Source: Nemertoderma westbladi
Taxonomy: Eukaryota; Xenacoelomorpha; Nemertodermatida; Nemertodermatidae
Length of the DNA stretch: 38,850 nucleotides
Assembly: GCA_032718475.1 (NCBI GenBank)
Contig: JAUCBJ010001523.1
Coordinates: 1 to 38,850, forward strand
Direction: 5' to 3'
The position numbers were made by a program, and so were the translations under genes. How positions within the stretch are numbered: position 1 is the first letter of the stretch; every line of letters begins with the position of its first letter. The notes beneath the pieces were generated by a model that ran no database searches, had not been told where the DNA came from, and was given only the letters and a program-made list of their open reading frames with translations. Below are positions 9,246 to 18,616 of this stretch, in pieces.

Positions 9246-11310
9246 TTGTTGCTCGTTGTTGCTCATTCAGTCATTGCTGCTCGTTGTGCTTTATTATTTC
9301 TCATTGTTGGTCATTGTTGCTCATTGTTCTCGGTCATTGTTGCTTGTTGGTGCTCATTGTTGCTCGTTAGTTGTACTTTATTATTGCTCGTTGTACTCTA
9401 TTATTGCTCGTTGTTGCTCATTATTGCTCATTGTTACTCATTGTTGCTCGTTGTTGTACTTTATTATTGCTCGTTCAATCGTTGTTCCTCATTGTTGCTC
9501 GTTGTTTCTCATTGTTGTACTTTATTATTGCTCATTGTTGGTCAATATTACTCGTTGTTGCTCGTTCAGTCGTTGTTGCTCATTGTTGCTCGTTGTTGTA
9601 CTTTATTATTGCTCATTGTTGCTCAATATATCTCGTTGTTGCTCAATATAACTCGTTGTTGCTCGTTCAGTCGTTGTTGCTCATTATTGATTGTTGTTTC
9701 TCATTGTTGCTCATTGTTGCTCGTTGTTGTTCTTTATTATTGCTCATTTTTGATCAGTGTTTCTCATTGTTGCTCGTTGTTGCTCAATGTTACTCGTTGT
9801 TATACTTTATTATTGATCAATGTTACTCGTTGTTTTGTTACTCATTGTCATTGTTGCTCATTGTTACTCGTTGTTCCTCATGTCCTAATTATTGGTTGTT
9901 GTTTCTCGTTGTTGTACTTTATTATTGCTCATTGTTGCTCGTTGTTTCTCAATGTTGCTCGGTCCTACGAATTACCCCAAAATACCCCAAAACACACCAA
10001 AATACCCCAAAACACCCCAAAAGACCCCAAAATAGTATAAAACTACCCCAAAATACCCCAAAATAGTTTAGAATTACCCCAAAATACCCCAAAATAGTTT
10101 AGAATTACCCCAAAATACTTTTTTTTCAGCCTTTGTTTTGGAAATTTAATATACCCCAAAATATGGCAAAATGACGAATTACCCCAAAATAATGACGAAT
10201 TACCCCAAAATAATTAAAATTTTTTTCTTCACTCTCGTTTATTGTTTTGGTTAAAAAAACTTGCCACTGTAACCTGCTCCTTTCCCTCGCTGTTAAAAAA
10301 CATGGTTAGCTTATTTTGGGGTATTTTGGGGTTATTTTTTAGCCTTTTTGGGGTATTTTGGGGTAATATTTGACTATTTTGGGGTATTTTGGAGTATTTT
10401 GGGGTATTTTGGGGTGTTTTGGGGTATTTTGGGGTAATTCGTAGGACCCATGTTGCTCGTTGTTGTACTTTATTATTGCTCGTTCAGTCGTTGTTCCTCA
10501 TTGTTGCTCGCTGTTTCTCGTTGTTGCTCAGTGTTGCTCGTTGTTGCTCATTATTACTCATTGTTACTCGTTGTTGTACTTTATTATTGCTCGTTCAGTC
10601 GTTGTTCCTCATTGTTGCTCGCTGTTGCTCATTGTTGCTCGTTGTTGTACTTTATTATTGCTCGGTGTTTCTCATTGTTGCTCGTTGTTGCTCATTGTTG
10701 CTCGTTGTTGCTCGTTCAATCGTTGTTCCTCATTATTGCTCATTGTTGTTCGTTGTTTCTCGCTGTTGCTCGTTGTTGTACTTTATTATTGCTCATTTTT
10801 GCTCGTTGTTGCTCATTATTACTCATTGTTACTCGTTGTTGTACTTTATTATTGCTCGTTCAGTCGTTGTTCCTCATTGTTGCTCGCTGTTGCTCATTGT
10901 TGCTCGTTGTTGTACTTTATTATTGCTCATTGTTGCTCGGTGTTTCTCATTGTTGCTCGTTGTTGCTCATTGTTGCTCGTTCAATCGTTGTTCCTCATTA
11001 TTGCTCATTGTTGTTCGTTGTTTCTCGCTGTTGCTCATTGTTGCTCGTTGTTGTACTTTATTATTGCTCATTTTTGCTCATTGTTGCTCATTGTTGCTCA
11101 ATGTTACTCGTAGTAGTCGTAGTTGCTCATTGTTACTCGTTGTTGCTCATTGTTGCTCGTTCGGTCGTTATTCCTCATCATTGCTCGTTGTTGTACTTTA
11201 TTATTGCTCAATGTTGCTCGTTGTTACTCGTTGTTGCTCGTTGTTTTGTTACTCATTGTTCATTTGTTGCTCGTTGTTGCTTATTGTTGGTCATTGTCGC
11301 TCGTGCATTT
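9246..11310. repeat. TTGCTC-word tandem array, interrupted by W7
   Basis: Two blocks in the same orientation (9246-9960 and 10450-11310) are built of 8-9 bp words such as GTTGCTCA, GTTGCTCG and GTTACTCG, with an inserted phrase TTGTACTTTATTATTGCTC. A higher-order period of about 265 bp is visible: the phrase TTGTTACTCG followed by the same string recurs at 10561 and 10826. All three plus frames stay open and give Leu/Cys/Ser-rich peptides, which are artefacts of the missing stop words. W7 interrupts the array. Confidence 0.9.
9961..10449. mobile_element. W7: word-array element, word CCCCAAAATA
   Basis: The left end GGTCCTACGAATTACCCC (9961) pairs with the right end GGGGTAATTCGTAGGACC (finishing 10448). 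The arms repeat CCCCAAAATA / TATTTTGGGG with 10-bp spacing (9971-10212 and 10314-10435). The 9-mer ATGTTGCTC lies on both sides (9952-9960 and 10450-10458), consistent with a 9-bp duplication, but the site is itself made of this word so the evidence is weak. The centre (10237-10285) has the core shared with W2 and W9. Length is about 490 bp; non-coding. Confidence 0.8.
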
Positions 11311-11639
11311 TTGCACCTATCCAATTAAGCTCAGAAGCTCCCTTATCTCTGCATCTTGCAGACATAATAAGAGACATTATATAAGGATATTTAATTTAAT
11401 TTATTTAATTTAATATATGAGTAATGAGGGAGATACGCAATACGTATCCCATTGCGCCTCATAATAGCCTCTCGTCTACAAGTCAACCCCTCGACTAGCG
11501 GCACTGGCTGTTTCAGCTGACGGCGTGACGGGGCTCTGTCGAAAAACGCGTCCCTGATGCAGTAAGGGCCCTCTTTTGAGGAGCAATATTATTATTGTCG
11601 CGGAACTGCTTCTACTCTCTGTGAGAAATGAGAAATATT
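11311..11639. other. Interior of W5, no gene recognised
   Basis: About 330 bases of non-repetitive DNA between the TTGCTC array and the right arm of W5. No reading frame or structure of note apart from a run of TTTAATTTAA near 11391-11414. Confidence 0.4.
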
Positions 11640-13346
11640 TAATTTATTTAAGGAGTATCAGAGTATGCAGATTTTGGAATGAAATTGTATACCTAAATAA
11701 GAAACCCATGTCAGCATGTCAAAAAGTTCTTATTTAAGGACTTTTAGTATTTATGTGTACAATTTCGATATCTTAAATAAGGTAAATTTAAAAAATCCCT
11801 CTTATTTAGGAACTGGTCGTATTTTAGATGCCATTTTAAAACGCTTGTAGAAAAAAAACCGGACGGTGAAATGTTTTCTGGTTTTTTGCATTATGTTCAA
11901 GAAAGAACCAACTTTTATATTGTGTAATAAAATTATGCGGTATTTTTTACTGAAATAAGTTCTTGCATATTATGTCGAAAAAATATCCAAAAAAGGCCCA
12001 AAAACCCCTAAATAAGAGCCATTTTCCTTAAATAAGAACCCACTTTTGGAGCTTATTTAAGGGTATGTTCCCTACTGTAATGATCTAATGCAAATAAGTC
12101 ATACACTCAGAGTAGTTGCGATTAGTTACTCACCATCACCAATGATCAATGAACTATAATTTGCAAATTAATAGCTAATTCGGTGTAATGTATTATTTAT
12201 TATTATTATTATGGTAGTTAGGACTGTAGGATCTATAAGTTCGCTCCCCTTCAAGCGTGATAATATTTACAGTAAGGTCTGCTGGCCTATGGCAGTATGG
12301 GGATGACGTTTTTACATTAACACAGCTATGGTACAGCAATATACTGATATATACAGATATGTGCAAGGTGGAATCTAAGTTCGTATGTCTGTATGTTGAG
12401 GATCGAAGTTCATATGGGAAGGATCTAAGTTATGGCAGCATGGGAAGTATCTAAGTTCGCTTGGCTACCTGGGAAGGATCTAAGTTCGAATGGGAAGGAT
12501 CTAAGTTCACCCAAGATCTAAGTTCGTTCAGGGTCTAAGGTGCTCTAGGATCTAAAGCGGTTACTTATGCAGTAGACAGGTAGATGTGTGGCACAAAGTC
12601 GGCATTCAATAAAACAAAAGGCACTGGTAATGAATGACCACCTCTGGCTAGGGCTCAACAGAAGCTTCGGCTTCGGTTCGGTTCGGGCCGAAGTTTGGCA
12701 ATTTCGGTTCGGTTCGGCTTCTGCAATTGATACTGCAGAAGCCAGGAGCGAACTTTGCTAATTATTCCAAGTATTACATTGACTGATTGAGCTAAGACCA
12801 GAAGACAGTAAGACTAATCAATCTGTCCATCGTTGTACTAATTAATTTTGGGGTGCAAACGTTAAGCAGACACTGGTGCAGAGCAGACAGTAGGTACAGA
12901 CAGTGGTGCAGACAGTGGTGCAGACAGTGATGCAGACAGTGGTGCAGACACCTGGTGCAACAGTGGTGCAGTCGTGCAGCCACTGGTGCAGACAGTGGTG
13001 CAGACAGTTGTGCAGGCTTTGGTACAGACAGTGGTGCAGACAGTGGTGCAGACACTGGTGCAGACAGTGTTGCAGACAGTGGTGCAGACACCTGGTGCAG
13101 ACAGTGGTGCAGACACTGGTGCAGACAGTGGTGTAGACAGTGGTGCAGACACTGGTGCAGACAGTGGTTCAGACACTGGTGCAGACACGTGGTGCAGACA
13201 GTGGTGCAGCCAGTGGTGCAGACAGTGGTGCAGATACTGGTGCAGACACTGGTGCAGACAGTAAAGGCTGAAAGGGGCGAGCAGGTTGCAGGTTAGTAAA
13301 GGAGCAATTTAGTAAAGGAGCAGGTTTCAGAGGAGTATTGGGGGAA

Positions 13347-13373
13347 CCAAAACAATAAACGTTATTGTTTTGG
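13347..13373. repeat. Perfect central hairpin of W9
   Basis: CCAAAACAATAA and its exact complement TTATTGTTTTGG are separated by ACG. The left half extends to AACCAAAACAATAAAC, a 16-mer that also occurs exactly at 34529-34544 in the leader of the BEL element and, complemented, in the cores of W7 and (one change) W2. Confidence 0.85.
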
Positions 13374-14004
13374 AGGCTAAGAATACCCAAGGGCCAAGAA
13401 TACTCGCAGGCTAAGAATACTCGCGGACTAACAATTCCTGAGACCTTACTGTAGTTAGTCTGCACTGTCTGCACCACTGTCTGACTGTCTGCACCAGTGT
13501 CTGCACCAGTGTCTGCACCACTGTCTGCACCAGTGTCTGAACCACTTTCTGCACCAGTCTGCACCACTGTCTGCATCACTGTCTGCACCACTGTCTGCAC
13601 CAGTGTCTGCACCACTGTCTGCACCAGTGTCTGCACCACTTTCTGCACCAGTCTGCACCACTGTCTGCACCAGTGTCTGCCGCACCACTGTCTGCACCAC
13701 TGTCTGCACCAGTGTCTGCCGCACCACTGTCTGCACCACTGTCTGCACCACTGTCTGCACCAGTGTCTGCACCACTGTCTGCACCAGTGTCTGAACCACT
13801 GTCTGCACGCACGCTGCACCACTGTCTGACTGTCTGCATCACTGTCTGCACCACTGTCTGCTGTCTGCACCACTGTCTCCACCACTGTCTGCACCAGTGT
13901 CTGCACCAGTGCCTGCACCACTGTCTGCACGCTGCACCACTGTCTGCACCACATTCTGCACCACTGTCCGCACCAGGTGTCTGCACCACTGTCTGCACTG
14001 CACC

Positions 14005-14325
14005 CAGTGCCGGATTAACCTTAAGGCATATAAGGCACGTGCCTTAGGGCCAGCCGAAAATCCGGGCCATTTTTTTTTTGCAAGTCATTCCTGTAAAAAA
14101 AGTATTTTTATCTGAAAAGTCCGGAAACAGAGCAAGAAAGTGCATCTTTCGACTACTTTCTATCCCTAAATTTGTGATAGAAAGTGCAAAATTCTAGCTC
14201 AGTCGACCGTCAGGTGCTGTGTTATTAGTTCGAGACCTGATGGCGGGGAAATAATAAAACATGGGCAGTAAAACTTTAAAGTGCTAATTATGAACAATGG
14301 AGAATTTAATTTTATCTATTTGTGC
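14005..14325. mobile_element. Fragment of a further hAT-like element inside W9
   Basis: The segment starts CAGTGCCGGATTAACC, followed by TAAGGCA, GGCACGTGCC and AGGGCC blocks, a terminal pattern that I know as common in animal non-autonomous hAT elements. The expected complementary end (GGTTAATCCGGCACTG) is absent; array sequence of W9 resumes at about 14326. It is a one-ended fragment whose right boundary is approximate. Confidence 0.45.
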
Positions 14326-14987
14326 AGTCTGCACCACTGCAGCACTGTCTGCTTAACGTTTACACCCTTAATTTTGGACTGAACTTCCATTTAAATGGCA
14401 TTATTTTTTAAATTGTTTTCAGTTTACTTGGGTAGTTTTAAAATTAGCTTAATTATACAGTAGTTTAGGTTAGGCTAAATAGGCCTATTGCCATTTTACT
14501 TTGTAGTACCTATTTTTTAATTAATCATAACTTTGATACATAATACCAAATACAGAAATATACCTACTACCTCATACTGTCATAAATAGTACTACCTGTA
14601 CTTTTAGTGAGGTTTTCTAAATTTGATGTCACTACTGTACGGCTTACTACGGATGAAAATGTGGTGCATACAGTAGCAGTAAGTATACAGTAGTTTAGGT
14701 TAGTAATGCTGTACACTGTACAGTAATGTAAATATTGTCATTTTATTTTGTAGTACTTATTTTTTTAATTAATCATAGCTTTCTTGCTAAGTCCGCAGAC
14801 CAAATAGGTACCAGTCTGCCACTGCCAGTCAGCCAGTATAGTGACGTAAAGACGAATTTATGACCATAACTTGCTAACTTTCTGAACTTCGGTTCGGATT
14901 CGGTTCGGTTCGGCCCGAAGTTGGCCCTGCTTCGGTTCGGTTCGGTTCGGCACCATAAAGTGCCTTCTGTTGAACCCTACCTCTGGC

Positions 14988-15487
14988 TGTCTGGAAGTAC
15001 TAACACTAACACAACAACTGGAACTAAAGTCTTCTTCAAGCTAAGCAGGTGATGGATGGTGATAACGAATTCTTAAAAAAAAGGTCAGAACAGAATGTAT
15101 AGTTATACACAAACAGACAAACTGAGACAAACTATTGAAATTGATAATGTGATCAAATCTTACATTGTTGTATGGCCCAGCGCAGGGCGTTTCTTAGGTA
15201 GTTAAGAAGATATCATATCAAGGTTAACATTAAGGTATTCGGATATTGGATAGTACAAGTACCGTACCTACTGTACGTACACCATATACTACACACACAA
15301 GCACATGCAACTCACTAGAATGTATAATGTCACATCACAGCTGTCACAGCATGACACTGATACTACATTTACAACAAAAGTTCGGCAAATATACCAATAT
15401 ACAGATATATGCCTGCAAGCTGCAACTCAGCAACTACAACCACTCTCTCTGCCAGTCTGCAGCTGCTCTTCCTCTATCAGAATAAAA
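14988..15487. other. Interior of W3, no gene recognised
   Basis: About 500 bases between W8 and the right arm of W3. Short reading frames at 15246-15485 show no recognisable motif. I see no array or hairpin. Confidence 0.4.
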
Positions 15488-15812
15488 AATGCCAAAAACG
15501 GCAGGTCAAAAACTTCCAATTTTGGAACTAGAGGTTACAGTATCAAAATTTTAATCATAAAAAACCAAAAGCATGGTGAATTTTTTTTTATCTCGGTCAA
15601 AAGTTTCTAAATGCATCAAAATATAATTTTTTGCAAAATTTAGTTAACCCCAGCCAATATTGGCTGACCCTGGACAGAAAATATATCAAAAATTCCAATT
15701 TTGGCATGAAAACTTCCAATTTTGAAAAATGCCAATTTTGGCATAGATCAGTGACTGACTGACAGATGGAATAAAAAGAAAATTTTATAGTCTGATAGTT
15801 GGGATGAGTACT

Positions 15813-15859
15813 ACACCACTAGGGTAAAGCACTATTTCAGGTGCTTAGTCTAGTGGTGT
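15813..15859. repeat. Hairpin, imperfect 19-bp stem
   Basis: ACACCACTA (15813-15821) pairs with TAGTGGTGT (15851-15859); the inner GTAAAGCAC and GTGCTTAG segments extend the stem imperfectly around a short loop. A run of T follows. It could be a tiny foldback remnant; no duplication was found. Confidence 0.6.
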
Positions 15860-15874
15860 TTTTTTCTTAAAAAC

Positions 15875-16918
15875 CAGCTGTATCAAGTCACCCCACATAA
15901 CGGGGTGACTTGATACACAAGCAAATTTTCCGCAATAATATCACTTTGTGAATGAGTTTGGATCATGTTGTAGGCTGTGGTGGTGACTTGATACATCTTG
16001 GAAATTTTAAAAAAAGAACGAAGTCCCCACCTAACGGGGATATAGAATCATGGCTAAAATTAAAAATAACTCCATTTTTTATGGCAAAATATTTCATATT
16101 TAACAAGTTAAATTGCACTTTAAAAACGAAAAAGACCTTCATTGCATAGTGACATCCTGACAGCCTGACACCAGTAAGTAAGACAATACATTTTAGAAAA
16201 AAAAACTGGAAACTAAAACATTGAATTTAAGCACAAATTTTGCAAATTTAAGGTTTAAGTAAAGAAGAAATATTTTAGAAAATTCAACATATAACAATAT
16301 TTAACAAGTTAAATTGAAGTTTAAAAACGAAAACGACTTTCATTGCATTGTGAAATCCTGACACCAGTAAATAAGACAAAACATTTTAGAAAAAACTGCA
16401 AACTAAATCAATGAATTTAAGCACAAATTTTGCAAAATCAACGTTTAAGTCACAGGAAGTCACAGGTATCAGAACATTTTCGCCTATAGCTATAATATAC
16501 CATATATATGTATCAAGTCACCCCATTTTGAGACACACTTTCAAAAAACGGGCACCCCCAATTCATATGAAAATTTGTAAATTTTTTTTAGGATCATAAT
16601 ATTCAAACTCATCTATTAGCATCTGCAAAAATTATTTTTGAACAACATTAACCCAAAGTGTCAAAAATTCGACCTATATTTTGACATTGAAAAAAAGTGA
16701 ATTTTTGAGAAATGCATTTTTGGCTCTAGTGATCACAAATGCGAAGCAATGACAAAATTTATTTGACTATTTGATAAACAATTTATTCAGACATCTTCTG
16801 ATATTTCAATTTTTATCATAACATCACGCAATCACCCACAATCCGTTAAAGAAAAAAAGCATAACCTGCAGTATCAAGTCACCTCAATGTATCAAGTCAC
16901 CCCGAATTACGGTAACTG
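15875..16918. mobile_element. W10: element with word GTATCAAGTCACCCC
   Basis: The word GTATCAAGTCACCCC or its complement occurs at 15880, 15901, 16509, 16871 and 16889. The left copies form a perfect 16-bp hairpin (15878-15916: GTATCAAGTCACCCC, seven bases, complement). The right tip read inward on the minus strand is CAGTTACCGTAATTCGGGG, which again starts CAGT. The left tip is less clear (CAGCTGTATCAAG) and flanks aaaac and tatag do not match, so one end may be lost. No coding capacity. Confidence 0.55.
16098..16450 (+). repeat. Two direct copies of an about 200-bp unit inside W10
   Basis: The segment from atttaacaagttaaattg at about 16098 recurs at about 16301. Both are followed by tttaaaaacgaaaa, ttcattgcat, a tcctgaca block, acattttagaaaaa and a shared run around gcacaaattttgcaa. 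Identity looks near 85 percent with a few indels. It is a tandem duplication of non-coding DNA. Confidence 0.75.
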
Positions 16919-16934
16919 TATAGGCCTAACCTGG

Positions 16935-17506
16935 CAGTCGGGGAGAAGTTCAAATTTCAACTGAGTTGAAATTTAAAACTTATTTTTTTAATTCAACTTT
17001 CTGACTTTTAAGTTGTAAATTCAACTCTAAAATGGCAGGAGGCGCAGAAGGGCCCCAAGCAGCCAAGACGTCACAGAAGGGGTGTTTTTATTGTTTTTAA
17101 TGATATAACTCGAAAAATTAAGCCTCATTCTGTCATTGAGTCATTCATTACTGATGGAATAAAAACTTTCACCGTCGGGAATATTTTTTTTTAAAACATT
17201 TTAAGTGAATTACATTTGCAAATTACCTGAAATACTACCTATGGGAATTTATTAGATGTATGAAATTACCACTGTCAGACTGTCTGACTGTAGGCCTATG
17301 TCATAATTATTATACAATGGAATACCGGTACCAGTAATGGATTCAAATTCCATATTTTATTATTTCCAAAGCTACTCCAAAAGTTGAATTTAAAAAAAAG
17401 TACAGCACTAGGCCTACTCCAAAAGTTGAATTTTTATAAAAAGTTGAATTTTAAAAAATAAAGTTGAAATTTCAACTCAGTTGAAAATAGAACTTCTCCC
17501 CGACTG
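16935..17506. mobile_element. W11: word-array MITE, 5-bp TSD CCTGG
   Basis: The left end CAGTCGGGGAGAAGTT (16935) pairs with the right end finishing CTTCTCCCCGACTG at 17506. CCTGG flanks both sides (16930-16934 and 17507-17511). The first 16 bases differ from those of W2 at only two positions, yet the arm word is TTCAACTGAGTTGAA rather than W2's AAGTCCAATATTGGACTT. The interior contains TTTCACCGTCGGG (17167-17179), similar to a block in W5. Length is 572 bp; non-coding. Confidence 0.9.
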
Positions 17507-17511
17507 CCTGG

Positions 17512-18616
17512 CCCTACCCGTTAACATTTCAGGATCTAAGGAATGATGACCATAGACTGATAGACTTAATGATGCAGAACATTAGGCCTATAGGCCTACT
17601 GCTGTAGGCCTACTGTTATATAACTGTATAGGCCTAAGCCATATTCAATGAGTTAGTTTAGTTAAGTTGCCAAATTCAGAAATTGCAAATATGGCACATA
17701 ACCAGTCTGTCTGACAGAGTAAAATTAGTATGTCGCACAGAACAGCAGAACAAAAAGCGGGATAGATAATTCCACAAATTGGGCGATATCCCAATTGTCT
17801 TACGGTCAGACGGTATATATAGGCCTCTGCCCTAGGCCTAATCGGCGGATCGGTTTGCATACCCAGATACCAGTCAGCCAGTAGTTTTGCTGACTCTACC
17901 GCAATAAAGAAGGCTTTTGAATAATTAATACTGTAACAGTGTAATACCTGAATACAGTAACAGTAATATCAGAATATGCCTTTTATAGTCTTCCGGCAGT
18001 ACAAACACCACTGTCTGACTGTAACTTGCGATCACTTATAATTTAATTGTTATTTTTTTTGTTAAGTTTCGTTGGTCAGACACAAGCTAAAATTAAAAGT
18101 GTCATTTACTGCGTACTGGTCTGCCGGTACGCTAACCCTACAGCCCTAACAGCTAAATTTATTAGATTAAGCAGTTAAGACTTGTGACAAACTATTAGAT
18201 GATGGCTACAGGCTACCCAGCTACCGGTAGCAAACATATAGTCCATAGTCAGACAGTATAGCGGAAATTACCGGCAGACCGGTATTGATATAGGCCTACA
18301 GATATAGGGCCTAGGCATAATAAGAAAAAAAAGGCCTTATTAGGGCCTACACACTCAGTAAAATAATGATAAAATGATGGTGGGAGAAACCATCAACAGA
18401 TCAAGGCATAGGCAGCCTATACCTGTATACTATAGGCCTAACAGTATTAAGCACTTATTCTGATGGCCAAAAGCATAATACTGTAATAGCCTACTGTAAT
18501 ATGGAAGTTTGGTGATGACGTTGTATATTGTAATTAACGGGTGAGGGCTGGGGGTCAATTCGGGAATTACTATTAGTACGTTTGAACGACACTAGCCAAA
18601 CAAGCGAGAATTGGTA
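17512..18616. other. Gene-free stretch rich in TAGGCCTA palindromes
   Basis: About 1.1 kb with no credible gene. It contains many copies of the octamer TAGGCCTA or near variants (for example 17582-17610, 17626, 17819, 18292 and 18434) and other short palindromes such as TACCGGTA. I see no longer structure. Confidence 0.5.

Larger units (their letters stand above)
7927..12077. mobile_element. W5: transposon with about 420-bp inverted repeats, 5-bp TSD TAATG
   Basis: Arms 7927-8348 and 11640-12077 are reverse complements at roughly 90 percent or better over more than 400 bases. They start CAGTAGGGAACATACCC and are studded with the word CTTAAATAAG / CTTATTTAAG. Exact 5-bp duplications TAATG flank it (7922-7926 and 12078-12082). 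A block TTTCACCGTCCGG in both arms (left copy 8133-8145) is also found in W11. The interior (8349-11639) contains no transposase; it holds anonymous DNA, a TTGCTC array and W7. Confidence 0.9.
7555..12564. mobile_element. W4: word-array element, word GAACTTAGATCC
   Basis: Left arm 7555-7835 has about eight copies of GAACTTAGATCC with spacers of variable length. The right arm 12228-12560 has the reverse complement GGATCTAAGTTC about nine times. The likely tips are GTAAACGAACTTAGATCC (7555) and the reverse complement GGATCTAAAGCGGTTAC (12548-12564). I could not find a target-site duplication, so the exact ends are approximate. It lies inside W3 and contains W5. No coding capacity of its own is seen. 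Confidence 0.65.
12851..14367. mobile_element. W9: foldback element with inverted 12-bp arrays, 9-bp TSD TTAATTTTG
   Basis: The ends are GGGTGCAAACGTTAAGCAGA (12851) and the complement TCTGCTTAACGTTTACACCC (finishing 14367). Both flanks carry TTAATTTTG (12842-12850 and 14368-14376). The left arm 12880-13262 is a tandem array of GGTGCAGACAGT / GGTGCAGACACT; the right arm 13450-14000 is the same array inverted. This resembles Drosophila FB foldback elements, which also have tandem-repeat arms and 9-bp duplications. The centre has a 12-bp perfect hairpin (13347-13373). A hAT-like end starting at 14005 has inserted in the right arm. All VQT-, CRQ- and SAP-rich reading frames here are array translations. 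Confidence 0.9.
12649..14979. mobile_element. W8: hAT-like non-autonomous element, 8-bp TSD CCTCTGGC
   Basis: The left end TAGGGCTCAACAGAAG (12649) pairs with the right end CTTCTGTTGAACCCTA (finishing 14979) with one mismatch. Exact 8-bp duplications CCTCTGGC flank it (12641-12648 and 14980-14987). An 8-bp duplication and a YAGGG tip are typical of the hAT superfamily. The arms are filled with the word TTCGGTTCGG (left 12664-12722, right 14886-14956 in reverse-complement order). No transposase is present. Inside lies W9. Confidence 0.9.
7358..15757. mobile_element. W3: word-array transposon expanded by nested insertions, 5-bp TSD ACTGA
   Basis: The left end CAGTCAGTGATCTATGCC (7358) pairs with the right end GGCATAGATCAGTGACTG (finishing 15757) with one mismatch. 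The flanks are ACTGA on both sides (7353-7357 and 15758-15762). The arms carry the word CCAAAATTGGAA / TTCCAATTTTGGCA (7371-7445, 15488-15540 and 15668-15745). The insertion point is the last base pairs of W2, and the duplicated ACTGA includes W2's terminal ACTG. Of its 8.4 kb, W4 and W8 with their contents account for about 7.3 kb, so the original was about 1 kb and non-coding. Confidence 0.85.

Noticed and set aside
9246-11413. Long plus-strand reading frames rich in Leu, Cys, Val and Ser that look like membrane proteins
   Set aside because: They are open in all three frames because the TTGCTC/TTGTTG words contain no stop codon. The same words recur with frame-breaking indels, so there is no selection for a protein.
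12792-14115. Reading frames with VQT, CRQ, GAD, SAP and LHH repeats on both strands
   Set aside because: They are translations of the 12-bp arrays of W9. The period is a multiple of three, so several frames on each strand stay open.
5390-17506. CRISPR-like arrays
   Set aside because: The repeats have no regular spacers of constant length, there are no cas genes, the DNA is animal, and the repeats pair as inverted arms with target duplications.
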